This document shows positions 19,369-28,509 of a stretch of DNA of 64,000 nucleotides, piece after piece. Source of the stretch: CAWAND01 sp963727915 (GTDB taxonomy: Bacteria > Chloroflexota > Anaerolineae > Anaerolineales > E44-bin32); contig CAVSID010000006.1 in assembly GCA_963727915.1 (NCBI GenBank), positions 62,001-126,000 of the forward strand, written 5' to 3'. Below the pieces are notes generated by a model. The model worked only from the letters and a program-made list of their open reading frames with translations. It searched no databases and was not told where the DNA came from. Made by a program: the position numbers and the translations under genes. Position 1 is the stretch's first letter; each line of letters begins with the position of its first letter.

Positions 19369-20638
19369 TCAATCGCTCAAATAGCCCGACAGTTTGCGGC
19401 GCCGGCTTGGGTGCCGCAGGCGAGAGAGGGCCTGGGCCTCGATCTGGCGCACCCGCTCGCGCGTCACCCCCATCTTGCGGCCCACCTCCTCCAGCGTGTA
19501 GCTCTGGCCATCCATCAATCCGTAGCGGAGCTGAAGAATGCGAACCTCCCGCGGCGGCAGGTCGAGCAGAATCTCATCCAGGTGCTGGCGCAGCAGGTTG
19601 TGGGTCACCATATCCGCCGGGGCGGCCGAGTCCCGGTCCTCGACAAAGTCGGCCAAGACCGAGTCATCATCTTCGTCCATCGGTGTTTCAAGCGAAACCG
19701 GCCGCCGAGAAACCTGGATCATGTTCTCCACTTTCTTGACCGGGACATCAAGGGCTTCCGCCATCTCATCCAAGGTAGGGTTCGCGCCCGAGACGCTGCG
19801 TCAGCCGGTGGAGGTGCGCAAGAGTTTGTTGATCTGGTCGCCCATATGCACCGGGACACGAATGGTGCGCCCCTGGTCTGCGATGGCCCGCGTGACTGCC
19901 TGGCGAATCCACCACGTGGCGTAGGTGGAGAACTTGTGTCCGCGTTGATATTCAAACTTCTTGGTCGCCCTGATCAGGCCGATGTTGCCTTCCTGGATCA
20001 GATCGAGGAAGGGCACGCCTCGGCCGATGTAGCGCTTGGCGACGCTAATCACCAGTCGCGAATTGGCCGTGATCAGGTGTTCACGCGCCGCCCACCCGTC
20101 CTCGACCAGTTCCTGGAGCTCGGCCCGCATGTCGGTTGTCAGCGGGCCATTGGCCATCAGGAAGCGCGCTTCTTTGCCGCGTTCGAATCCTCTTGGCGAG
20201 ATCGACCTCCTCCTTGGCCGTCAGCAGCGGCACCCGCCCGACGACTTTCAGGTACAGCCCCACGCTGTCGTCGATGTCCAAGTTGGAGATTTCCAGGGGA
20301 TCTCCTTCGTCAAGGTCATCGGTGAGCGACGCCTGCTCGCGGTCAGTCTCTTCCTCCTGATCGACCACCACCACACCGGCAGCCGTCAGAGCCGCAAAGA
20401 GCTCATCGACCAGGTCGAGGTCATCTTCCGCCTCAGGCAGCACGCGCGTGATGTCTTCGTAAGTCACGTAGCCGTGATCCCGCCCGAGGTCGACCAATTT
20501 GCGGATTGCCTGATCTTGGTCATCCGGGGCAGTATCAGGCACCTGCTGAACAACCAACCCGATCCCTACGGGCGGGGTGTTCAATGTGTCTGACTTGAGA
20601 CGGCCGCGAGTTGAGGTGTGATGATGTTGTTTGTTCAT
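19369..20638 (-). CDS. rpoD: Primary sigma-70 factor (about three frameshifts)
   Basis: From ATG 20638 (MNKQHHHTSTRG) the protein has a region 1.1-like N-terminus (AIRKLVDLGRDHGYVTYEDI), an acidic spacer, region 1.2 (DSVGLYLKVVGRVPLL), region 2 (NSRLVISVAKRYIGRG, DLIQEGNIGLIRA, KFSTYATWWIRQA), region 3 and region 4 (LPPREVRILQLRYG, VTRERVRQIE). About 423 residues. Single-base indels near 20185 and two near 19805-19775 break it; removing one T restores ERGKEARFLMA, and the second area restores RLTQRLGREPTLDEMAEA. Region 1.1 and the complete core suggest a group 1 factor. It has its own promoter downstream of the DUF4340-like gene. Confidence 0.88.
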
Positions 20639-20645
20639 CGAGATC

Positions 20646-20674
20646 AGGATACAGAAAATCGGACCGTATTGCAA
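20646..20674 (-). promoter_or_regulatory. Promoter of the sigma factor gene, leaderless geometry
   Basis: Minus-strand TTGCAA (20674-20669), a 17-base spacer and TATCCT (20651-20646). Seven bases separate the -10 box from ATG 20638 and no Shine-Dalgarno site is present. Confidence 0.55.
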
Positions 20675-20740
20675 TGGACGCGTTGTCGCCGTCCGCGCCG
20701 GCCGGTCATCGCGCTCGACGACGTCAGCCGCAACAACCCA

Positions 20741-21334
20741 TCAAGGCGTCAACGTCGGCAGGACGAGCACGGGCAGGGTCGCCGTTGCTTCTGGCGTGGG
20801 TGTGGCAATCGGAGGATCTCCCGCCATCGAAGTCACGTTGGCCAGCGTGTAACTGCTCACGAAGTAGACGACATCGGTGGAGGGCAGCTTGACGTAGACA
20901 ACTTCGCCGGTGGGCGAAGTCTGGCCCACGAGAAGCTGATCCTGGGATCCATCGCGAAGGGTGATCGTAATCGTATTGCTGGGATTGTCGAGCCCAAAGG
21001 GGGACAGGTCGGGGCCAGAGACTGAATCGCTCGGTACCAAGCTGGCCAGGGTGTCAGCGGCGATTTCCAGGCGCCCGATGTCGGCGGGGCCCTTGGGCTG
21101 ATCGAGCGCCCAACCCGATGCCGAATCTCGATGCGCCTCCACGATATCCCCTGTTTCGAGATCCACCACTTTCAAGGACATGATGTCCTGAGAGGCGAAG
21201 CCCCACAGCGGTTCTGCCGTGGGCGTGGCATCTGCCGCCGGGGAAGGCGTCCGGTCGGACCGGGCATAAAAAATGGTTCCGGCCAAGGCGACGGCGAACA
21301 CGGCCAAGGCGATCCACGTACTGCGCTTGATCAT
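20741..21334 (-). CDS. DUF4340-like exported protein
   Basis: A 197-residue ORF with an N-terminal membrane anchor (TWIALAVFAVALAGTIFYA), a Pro/Thr linker, then a domain with FASQDIMSLKVVDLE, ASGWALDQPKG and SPFGLDNPSNTITI, the arrangement of DUF4340 proteins encoded with Gld-type ABC exporters. The last 30 residues are a Pro/Thr-rich tail. It follows the GldG-like gene by 12 bases and is the last gene of the cluster. The family's role is unknown; DUF4340 is usually longer (300 or more residues), so this is a short member. Confidence 0.75.
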   Translation of the reverse strand: MIKRSTWIALAVFAVALAGTIFYARSDRTPSPAADATPTAEPLWGFASQDIMSLKVVDLETGDIVEAHRDSASGWALDQPKGPADIGRLEIAADTLASLVPSDSVSGPDLSPFGLDNPSNTITITLRDGSQDQLLVGQTSPTGEVVYVKLPSTDVVYFVSSYTLANVTSMAGDPPIATPTPEATATLPVLVLPTLTP

Positions 21335-21346
21335 GGGTTGAAGGCC

Positions 21347-22903
21347 TCAGCGCCGCCGGCGCCGCTGCCACCAAATCACCAGGCCGGAGCCAAGTGCCCC
21401 ACCCGGCAGCAGGATAATCGTCGCCAAGAAGACCAGGCCGAGCGTCTGGACCGATGGAGGCACGACGAATCTCGACGTTGACTGCTTGGGCGTCAAATCG
21501 ATCAATGAGTCCTGCTTGGCGGCCCAGTCAATGCTGTTGACCAGCATATCGCCGTTGGCATAGCTGAAGTAGTAGCCGTTGTCGGCGAAGTCGGAATCGC
21601 CAAAGACCACGATGCGCGCCCCGGTCTTCGAGTCCTGCCCGACGGCGCCCACCGCGAGGGGCCCTGGGAAATCGGCACCCTGGTCGTACTGCGCCTGATC
21701 GGTGTCGATCACCTTCTGGATATCGGTTTCGCCCCACGAACTCTGGCCGGAATTTACCAGCGCGGACACCGTCTTGTTGGCGTCGCTGGGTGTGGTGATT
21801 GCCACACTCCGCGCCGTCGGATAGATGGTTGTCTGGCCCTGAAGCCGCTGGGTTATGGGGTGATCGGCATAGCTGGATGCCAGGCCGGCCAGGGGGAGCG
21901 TGGATGTGAAGTCGACCACCAGGTCGTCCTGGAAGCTGACGCCCCAAGTCTGGGACAAGTAGGTCTCCAGCGGGTCGGCTCCGGGATTGATCTTGGTCGT
22001 CAAGGTGGGCTCGTAAAGCACAACCACCGAACCGCCGCCGTCCACATATGTCTTGAGCGCGTTGACCTCGTCGGCTGAGGGCGCCAGTTGCGGCCCGGCG
22101 ACAATCACCGCCTTGGCATCATCCGGGACCTTGCCAGTCTGGACCAGGTTTAGCGGGGCGACCGTGTAACTTTTAGCCTGCAACGATGCGGCCACCTGAC
22201 TATAGCCAGCATCCGTCGAAGCCGTTACGTCGTGCTCGCCATGGCCGGTCAAGAAGTAGACCGCCCGGCTTCCCGGATTCGCCAGCCGGACCAGCGCCGA
22301 GGTCAGATCCTGCTCAGAAACAGGCTGGACCACGGTTGTCTGGTCTCCCATCTCCACCACCACGCTGCCGTCTTTGGTAATCCCATATTGTCGGGCGGCG
22401 GCCGGATTCTTGTTGGGGTCGATAAACTCGAAGGTCAGTTGACCCCCGCTGTGGACCTGGTACTGCTCGAGCAGCGGGCGGGCATTGTCCCTCGACCCGG
22501 AAAGGTTGGGCGTATAGAAACCCTTCAGCTGGACCGGCTGCTGGAGGTCGCCCAGGATCTTGAGCGTCTCCGGGGCAAGGCTGTACTGCTGGTCCTCGGT
22601 CAGGTCCCAGCTCTTGGGGTTCTGCAGGACCAGGTAGTTGACAACGCCGATGATGCCGAGAACAGCCAGACTCACAAGGAGGGCGTTGCTACCGTAGCGC
22701 GCCTGACGCCCCGAGAGCGCCCGGCGAACACGCCCGGGGTCAAGCAAGATCCCGCCGGCGATCCCCAGCAGGAACAGCCCCAGAAGAACCTGGAAAGTTG
22801 TGTCGAACTGGCGAGTGAGGATATAGCGAACGCCGGCAACCAGGAGGAACAGGATTCCCAGCAGGTAGGCGTAGGGCGCCAGGATCTTCCGGTCGAGTTT
22901 CAT
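21347..22903 (-). CDS. GldG-like ABC exporter auxiliary protein
   Basis: A 518-residue protein with two or three N-terminal membrane helices, a large extracellular domain (ABC_transp_aux/GldG family: EDQQYSLAPETLKIL, FEFIDPNKNP, AVYFLTGHGEHD, VDGGGSVVVLYEP) and a final helix followed by a basic tail. ATG 22903 is preferred over 22909 because AGGAG lies six bases before it; it overlaps the permease stop as ATGA. GldG and its partners form ABC complexes known from gliding bacteria but also found in many non-gliding ones, where the cargo is unknown. The longer open frame to 23326 overlaps the permease and is not coding. Confidence 0.82.
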   Translation of the reverse strand: MKLDRKILAPYAYLLGILFLLVAGVRYILTRQFDTTFQVLLGLFLLGIAGGILLDPGRVRRALSGRQARYGSNALLVSLAVLGIIGVVNYLVLQNPKSWDLTEDQQYSLAPETLKILGDLQQPVQLKGFYTPNLSGSRDNARPLLEQYQVHSGGQLTFEFIDPNKNPAAARQYGITKDGSVVVEMGDQTTVVQPVSEQDLTSALVRLANPGSRAVYFLTGHGEHDVTASTDAGYSQVAASLQAKSYTVAPLNLVQTGKVPDDAKAVIVAGPQLAPSADEVNALKTYVDGGGSVVVLYEPTLTTKINPGADPLETYLSQTWGVSFQDDLVVDFTSTLPLAGLASSYADHPITQRLQGQTTIYPTARSVAITTPSDANKTVSALVNSGQSSWGETDIQKVIDTDQAQYDQGADFPGPLAVGAVGQDSKTGARIVVFGDSDFADNGYYFSYANGDMLVNSIDWAAKQDSLIDLTPKQSTSRFVVPPSVQTLGLVFLATIILLPGGALGSGLVIWWQRRRRR

Positions 22904-23631
22904 CCCCATCTCCTGGCCTGGATCACCTGGGCGCCAAGGAAGAGGGCCAACACGGTCAAGCTGATGTAGTAGGTGATGTCGGTGACTTGCAGCACACCAC
23001 GATACAGGTTGTTGTAGTAGTGGTCCACCATACCCAGGTAGCCGGCCACCTCGCTGACAAGCCCGCTCCCGCTCCCCAAGGCACCGACGACCCACAACCC
23101 CAACAAAGCGCCCTCCGTGGCCAGGAAGGCGACGAAGGGGTTCTTGAACAGACCGGAGACGAATGTCCCCACGCCGAGCATGGCCGCCATGAGGAGCGCC
23201 AGGCCGAGGTAGGCTGTCACCAGCACCCCCTGATCGATACCCGGCTGGGTCATCCAATTCATAATCAGCGGATAGATCCAGGTGGGCACGAGTACCGCCA
23301 CCATGAACCCAAACGCACCGAGCCACTTGCCTACTACCAGCTCAAAATCACGCACCGGCGCCGTGAGAAGAAGCTCCATGGTCCCCATGCGCTGCTCGTC
23401 GGCCAGCAGGCGCATCGTGATCAGGGGCGTAACGAAGACCAGGATCGTGATCAGTGGTCCCATCACGATCCGACCATCGGGTGTGATCTGGCCATTCTGC
23501 AGGCCGAAGTTGATATTGACGTAGAACAGAAATCCAAGGATCAGATACAGCATGGCGGCCATGGCATAAGCCAGCGGCGAGACGAAATACTGCTTGAACT
23601 CCCTGGATGCGATGACCCAGATGTTATGCAT
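22900..23631 (-). CDS. ABC-2 type permease, GldF-like
   Basis: A 243-residue protein with six membrane helices starting MHNIWVIASREFKQYFVSPLAY, the typical GldF/ABC-2 N-terminus, and a conserved LADEQRMGTMELLLTAPV segment after the second helix. It forms the membrane channel for the ATPase whose gene ends four bases upstream, and it overlaps the GldG-like gene. The domain order and spacing of ATPase, permease, GldG-like and DUF4340-like genes match clusters in many phyla. Confidence 0.85.
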   Translation of the reverse strand: MHNIWVIASREFKQYFVSPLAYAMAAMLYLILGFLFYVNINFGLQNGQITPDGRIVMGPLITILVFVTPLITMRLLADEQRMGTMELLLTAPVRDFELVVGKWLGAFGFMVAVLVPTWIYPLIMNWMTQPGIDQGVLVTAYLGLALLMAAMLGVGTFVSGLFKNPFVAFLATEGALLGLWVVGALGSGSGLVSEVAGYLGMVDHYYNNLYRGVLQVTDITYYISLTVLALFLGAQVIQARRWG

Positions 23632-23635
23632 GCCC

Positions 23636-24580
23636 TCAACCCTGTTCCCGATGGTCTTCCGGATGCTGTTCGCGTGTCAACTGGAGGAAGATCTCTTCCA
23701 GGCTCACGCCGGCCGAGCCGAGCTCATACAAGTCCATTTCGGCCCCGACGATCTTGCGGGCGATTTCCGGACGAAGATCTCGCCCGGGCGAGGTGGTGAC
23801 TTCAAATCGGTTGGCTTCTGACCCATCTGCCACACCGGTCACGCCCGAGATCGATTCCAGAAGCGGCTTGAGCTCCTCCAGGCCAGCAGATGCACTGATC
23901 AGCAGCTTCTCGGCGCCTGCCATTTGAGCCTGCAAATTCCCGGGCGAGTCTTCGGCCACAATCACCCCGTTGTTGATGATCAGCACCCGGTCGCAGACCT
24001 GTTGGGCTTCCGAAAGAATGTGGGTCGAGAGCAGCACCGTCCGCTCTTGGCCCAGCTCTTGAATCAGCTTGCGAACTTCGATGATTTGGCCCGGGTCGAG
24101 ACCGATTGTTGGCTCATCCAGGATCAACACGTCAGGCTGGTGAACCAACGCCTGCCCCAGGCCGACGCGCTGCCGCATCCCTTTGGACAGACTGCCAATC
24201 AGACTGTCTTCTCGCTCCTCCAGGTGTATCTCCTCCAACACGTCGTCGACCCTTAGATCAAGATCCTCGACCTTGCGCAGGGCACCCATGAATGTCAGGT
24301 AGTCCCGCACGCTCATATCCGGATAGAGTGGCACCGTTTCGGGGAGATAACCGATGTGTCGCCGGGCATCGAGGGATTGGTCCACCACGTCGTAGCCGGC
24401 GACTTTGGCCGTGCCGCTGGAAGGCGGCATATAGCCGGTGAGGATGCGCATTGTGGTGGTCTTCCCCGCTCCATTCGGGCCGAGGAAACCGAGAATCTCG
24501 CCCGGCTTGGCGTCAAAGTTGAGGTTGCGGACGGCAGGGTGGGCACCGTAAAACTTGGTCAGGTCTTTGACTTCTATCAT
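23636..24580 (-). CDS. ABC transporter ATPase, GldA-like
   Basis: A 314-residue nucleotide-binding protein with Walker A GPNGAGKTT (residues about 34-42), the Q-loop region, signature LSKGMRQRVGL, Walker B VLILDEPTIGLDP and the switch His in LLSTHIL. The C-terminal 90 residues form the extra domain found in GldA/NatA-type exporters. First gene of the exporter cluster, divergent from hppA. No clear Shine-Dalgarno site precedes ATG 24580. Confidence 0.9.
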   Translation of the reverse strand: MIEVKDLTKFYGAHPAVRNLNFDAKPGEILGFLGPNGAGKTTTMRILTGYMPPSSGTAKVAGYDVVDQSLDARRHIGYLPETVPLYPDMSVRDYLTFMGALRKVEDLDLRVDDVLEEIHLEEREDSLIGSLSKGMRQRVGLGQALVHQPDVLILDEPTIGLDPGQIIEVRKLIQELGQERTVLLSTHILSEAQQVCDRVLIINNGVIVAEDSPGNLQAQMAGAEKLLISASAGLEELKPLLESISGVTGVADGSEANRFEVTTSPGRDLRPEIARKIVGAEMDLYELGSAGVSLEEIFLQLTREQHPEDHREQG

Positions 24581-24721
24581 AGGAAAGACTTCTGTCCTCG
24601 GGGACCGGTAGCATTACATATTACGAAGAAGAGCACTGCGGCCCGGGCTGTCCTTGGCAGCATGTGCTCACCGTCTCCACGCCAAGCTGCATTCGCTCTG
24701 TTCAATATACTTAATAGCCCG

Positions 24722-24740
24722 TGCAGGCGTCAAGCCTGCA
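24722..24740. repeat. Inverted repeat in the hppA upstream region
   Basis: TGCAGGC-GTCAA-GCCTGCA, a 7-bp perfect inverted repeat 47 bases before the hppA -35 box. It is placed where an activator or repressor could act on either divergent gene. The rest of the 281-base gap, apart from the hppA promoter, shows nothing recognisable. Confidence 0.35.
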
Positions 24741-24787
24741 GGCCGGGATTCACCAAACACTCATTCGGCACAGCGTGGGTGCAATTC

Positions 24788-24816
24788 TTGACTTTGCTTG
24801 TTACAAAAGGTACAAT
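24788..24816 (+). promoter_or_regulatory. Strong promoter of hppA
   Basis: TTGACT (24788-24793), a 17-base spacer and TACAAT (24811-24816). The predicted start near 24823 gives a leader of about 39 bases with AAGGA six bases before the ATG. Confidence 0.8.
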
Positions 24817-24861
24817 CCGACGCCCCGCCGGAAGATAACAGCTATCCACAAAGGACGAAAT

Positions 24862-27211
24862 ATGTATTCGATGGAAGGTCTCACCGCATTCGAGGCGATA
24901 GGCGTTTGGAGTGTAATCGCCATCGCCTTGCTGGGTCTGATCTACGCCCTGGTCTTACGACGGCAAATCTTGAAGGAAGACATGGGCACAGCCAAGATGC
25001 AGGAGGTATGGGGCTCCATTCGCCAAGGCGCCGAGACCTATCTGACCCGACAACTTCGATCGATCCTGCCCATGATCGCCATCCTCACGGTGGCGCTCTT
25101 TCTTTCTGTCTACATTGTCCCACCCACGCCAGAAGCGCTTCAGCGTTTCCAGGGGATGAGCCAATCCAGTGTGCGGCTTATCGTCGGCCTCGGTCGGGGC
25201 ATCGGCTTCATCATGGGCGCCGGTTTCAGCTTGGCCGTGGGTCAGATCGGAATGCGAATGGCGGTCAATGCCAACGTGCGCGTCGCATCCGCTTCCCGTA
25301 CATCCTTCGGCGATGCCTTGCGGATCGCCTACCGCGCCGGAACCATCACCGGCATGATGACCAATGCCTTCGGCTTGTTCGGCGGCACGCTGCTCTTCAT
25401 TTACTTCGGCATCGCCGCCCCCGACGCCCTGCTGGGCTTCGGCTTCGGCGGCACGCTGCTGGCGCTCTTCATGCGTGTGGGCGGCGGCATCTACACCAAA
25501 GCGGCCGACGTCGGGGCGGACCTGGTTGGCAAGGTCGAAGCCGGGATCCCGGAGGACGACCCCCGCAATCCGGCCGTGATCGCCGACCTGGTGGGCGACA
25601 ACGTCGGCGACTGCGCCGGCATGGCAGCTGATATCTTCGAATCCTACGAAGTCACGATAGTTGCTTCATTGATACTGGCGCTGGCTCTTTGGCACCTGAC
25701 CGGCAAACTTGAATGGATTATCTTCCCACTGCTGGCGCGCGGGATCGGCGTCTTCGCCTCCATCTTCGGGACCTACTCTGTCCGCAGCGGCGCCAAGAAG
25801 AGTTCCAACGCCATGCAGGCGATCTTTGGTGGTTTCATGATCTCTGCCGTGATCTCGGTTGTACTGTTCGGCCTGGCAGCCTTTTTCTATCTGGGCTCCA
25901 ATATCCCCGGCGGATGGTGGCGGCCCTTCGCAGCCACAACCGTCGGCATTCTCCTGGCCTTGGCCATCGACCGGCTGACGGATTACTTCACCGGCACCAA
26001 CCATCCTCCCGTGAAAGAGATCAAGCGCTCCACCGATACCGGCCCGGCCACGATGATCCTATCTGGCATCGCAGTCGGTTACGAATCTAGCGTCTGGTCG
26101 GTGATTGTGATAGCCATCACAATTGTTGCTTCGATCCTGATTTTCGGCACCATCCCCGGCGTGGACACCGCCCAGCAGGTCACCTTCATCCTGTATGGCG
26201 TGTCGCTGACTGGCATCGGCATGTTGGCCCTGACCGGAAATGTGGTGGCGATGGATTCCTACGGGCCGATCGCAGACAACGCCGCCGGGATTGGCGAGAT
26301 GGCCTGGGCTGGCCAGCATGACGATGAGACCCAGCGCCGCTCAGCAGATCATGGCCGATCTGGACGCCGTGGGGAACACCACCAAGGCCATCACCAAAGG
26401 CGTGGCCATCGGATCGGCGGTCATCGCCGCCGTGGCCCTATTCGGTTCTTTCCTGGTGGACGTCAGCCGGGCGCAAGCCGGATTGGGTATCGCACTGGCC
26501 CAGCAGATCCAAAGCATCGGGATCCGCGTCGATCTGCCTCAGGTCTTCGTCGGTCTGTTGATCGGTGCCGCCCTCCCCTGGCTGTTCTCGTCGTTCGCCA
26601 TCAACGCCGTCAGCCGGGCCGCCACCCTGGTGGTAGAAGAGGTCCGACGCCAATTCAAACTGGGCGTACTCGAAGGCAAGGTCAAGCCGGACTACCGTCA
26701 GGCGGTGGCCATCTCCACCACGGCGGCGCAGAAGGAACTGGTCTCCCTGGCCCTGCTCGGTGTGCTCACGCCGATCGTGGTCGGCCTGGCCCTGCAGATT
26801 GAGGCCCTGGGCGGCTTTCTGGCCGGTGCCATCGTCTCAGGACAGTTGTTGGCCGTCTTCATGAACAACGCCGGCGGCGCCTGGGACAATGCCAAGAAAC
26901 TCATCGAGGACGAACCCAGCGATCCTGCCAAGAACACCGGGAAGGGTTCGGAACGGCACATGGCGGGTGTCGTGGGCGACACCGTCGGTGACCCGATGAA
27001 GGACACCGCCGGCCCGGCCCTCAACCCGATGATCAAGGTGGTCAATATCGTTTCCGTGATCATCGCGCCGATTGTGGTCCAGTATCAGAACCTGGGCATC
27101 GCGGGCTGGGCAGTCGTGCTGGTCCTGGTGTTGGCCCTGGCTTGGGCTGTGCGCCAGAGCAAGCGGCCGGCTCCGGCGATTAGCGTCGAGCCCACTGGGG
27201 CCGGCGACTGA
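24862..27211 (+). CDS. hppA: Membrane-bound proton-pumping pyrophosphatase, K+-independent type (one frameshift)
   Basis: ATG 24862 follows AAGGACGAA; the protein is about 780 residues with some 16 membrane helices. Catalytic-loop motifs are present: KAADVGADLVGKVE, DNPAVIADLVGDNVGD-like DDPRNPAVIADLVG, GDNVGDCAG, and near the C-terminus VVGDTVGDPMKDTAGP. One shift near 26310 breaks the frame between IADNAAGIGEMA and ADLDAVGNTT. The segment GNTTKAITKG has Lys and Thr where K+-dependent enzymes have Ala and Gly, so it should be a K+-independent H+ pump. It uses pyrophosphate hydrolysis to energise the membrane and to clear pyrophosphate from biosynthesis. A terminator follows. Confidence 0.92.
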
Positions 27212-27240
27212 GACCTCCTGCTCGCCATGCTTGAAATCCC

Positions 27241-27266
27241 GGGGTCCGGCCTTCAGGCCGGGCCCC
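27241..27266 (+). terminator. Terminator after hppA
   Basis: Stem GGGGTCCGGCC / GGCCGGGCCCC (11 bp, one G-T pair) with a TTCA loop, 30 bases after the hppA stop. The following T-run is short (TTCGT). Confidence 0.65.
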
Positions 27267-27378
27267 TTCGTGGTCGTAGGGACAGGTAAGCCGCCGGCGC
27301 AAAGGTTGACCTTCATCGGAATTCGGCTAGCATAGGACGGCGAAGCTGGGGAATGTGGGGGCTGGAGGGCAGGCGGCC

Positions 27379-28416
27379 ATGACTCCGTCGCCGACCAATC
27401 GGATTGTCATCACTACCGAAGCCGGGGCGGCCCACGCCTTCCCCGGCCACCCCGAATCCCCCGCCCGATTCGACCTTCTCGATGACGTGGTCATTTCACC
27501 CCTGGTCGAACACCTGATGCGCGTAGAAGGTGAGCCGGCTCCGATTGATGCCGTCCTGCGGGTGCATGCCGAGGCCCACCTGGCCAGAATCGAGGCCGCC
27601 CTGGCGGATGCGCCCGCCTACCTCGACTACGGTGATACGTACGTTACGAACCAGTCCTTGCAGGTGGCCCTCCGGTCAGCTGGCGGCGTTCTGGCCGTTC
27701 TGCAGGCCGTGCTTGACGGCCAGGCGGCGGCCGGCTTCGCGTTTAACCGTCCACCGGGCCATCATGCCACCGCCAGCCGAGCCATGGGGTTCTGTCTCTT
27801 GAACAACGTGGCCATCGCTGCGCGCGCCGCCCAGGCTGTCGGCATTTCCCGCGTTGCCATCGTAGACTTTGATGTCCACCACGGCAACGGCACCCAAGCG
27901 ATATTCGACTCAGACCCCGACGTGCTGTACATCTCGACTCACCAGGTGGGTATCTACCCGGGCACCGGGGCCCTCGAGGAGTGCGGCACGGGCAAGGGGA
28001 CGGGGAGTACGGTCAATTTGCCGCTGCCAGCGCTGGCCGGTGACCGGGCATTCGAAGCTGCCGCCGAGCGCCTGATCGGCCCCGCCATCACCCGGCATCA
28101 GCCCGAGCTTATTCTGGTCTCGGCTGGCTTTGACGCACACTGGCGCGATCCCTTGGCCAGACTCCGGGTTACGCCCAACGGCTTTCACCGACTCACCCGG
28201 AGGCTCTGCGAGTTGGCGGCGAGCACGGGAGCCTCCGGCCCCGTATTCTGCCTCGAGGAGGCTACGAGCCCGAAGCCCTGGCACATTCCCTGAGCAACAC
28301 ATTACGCGCCGTATTGAATCTGATCGCCTCAGGCCGAGCCCTGGCAACTCCCCGAGGCTGTCGAGCCGGACATCGGCGGCCTGCTGGACCTGGCCGCCAG
28401 CCTACACAGGCTGTAG
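27379..28416 (+). CDS. Histone deacetylase family protein (two frameshifts at the C-terminus)
   Basis: ATG 27379 sits ten bases after GGAGG. The protein shows the arginase/deacetylase fold motifs: HPESPARF near the start, RPPGHHA with the catalytic His pair, DFDVHHGNGTQ with zinc ligands, YISTHQ, and SAGFDAHWRDPL. Adding one G near 28260 restores LEGGYEPEALAHSL and a second shift near 28345 restores LPEAVEPDIGGLLDLA up to the stop at 28416; total about 345 residues. Bacterial members remove acetyl groups from small molecules or proteins (AcuC, polyamine or lysine deacetylases). The substrate cannot be told from sequence. Confidence 0.85.
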
Positions 28417-28509
28417 TGTGGCTATGCGACGAGCCTTATCTCGGTCCCCTTACCGAGCTGCCTTGCACAAACACCTCGTCTGCGGCATACTCATTGCAAG
28501 GGATAGCCC

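Noticed and set aside
19345..20325. A long plus-strand ORF of 326 residues.
   Set aside because: It is antisense to the sigma factor gene, whose conserved regions are clear on the minus strand.
24721..24861. An N-terminal extension of the pyrophosphatase.
   Set aside because: The extra 47 codons cover the promoter; ATG 24862 has a good Shine-Dalgarno site and fits the family N-terminus.
26106..26121. A third TGTGA-N6-TCACA palindrome.
   Set aside because: It lies inside the pyrophosphatase coding sequence, where the codons for a Val/Ile-rich helix explain it; not counted as a regulatory site.
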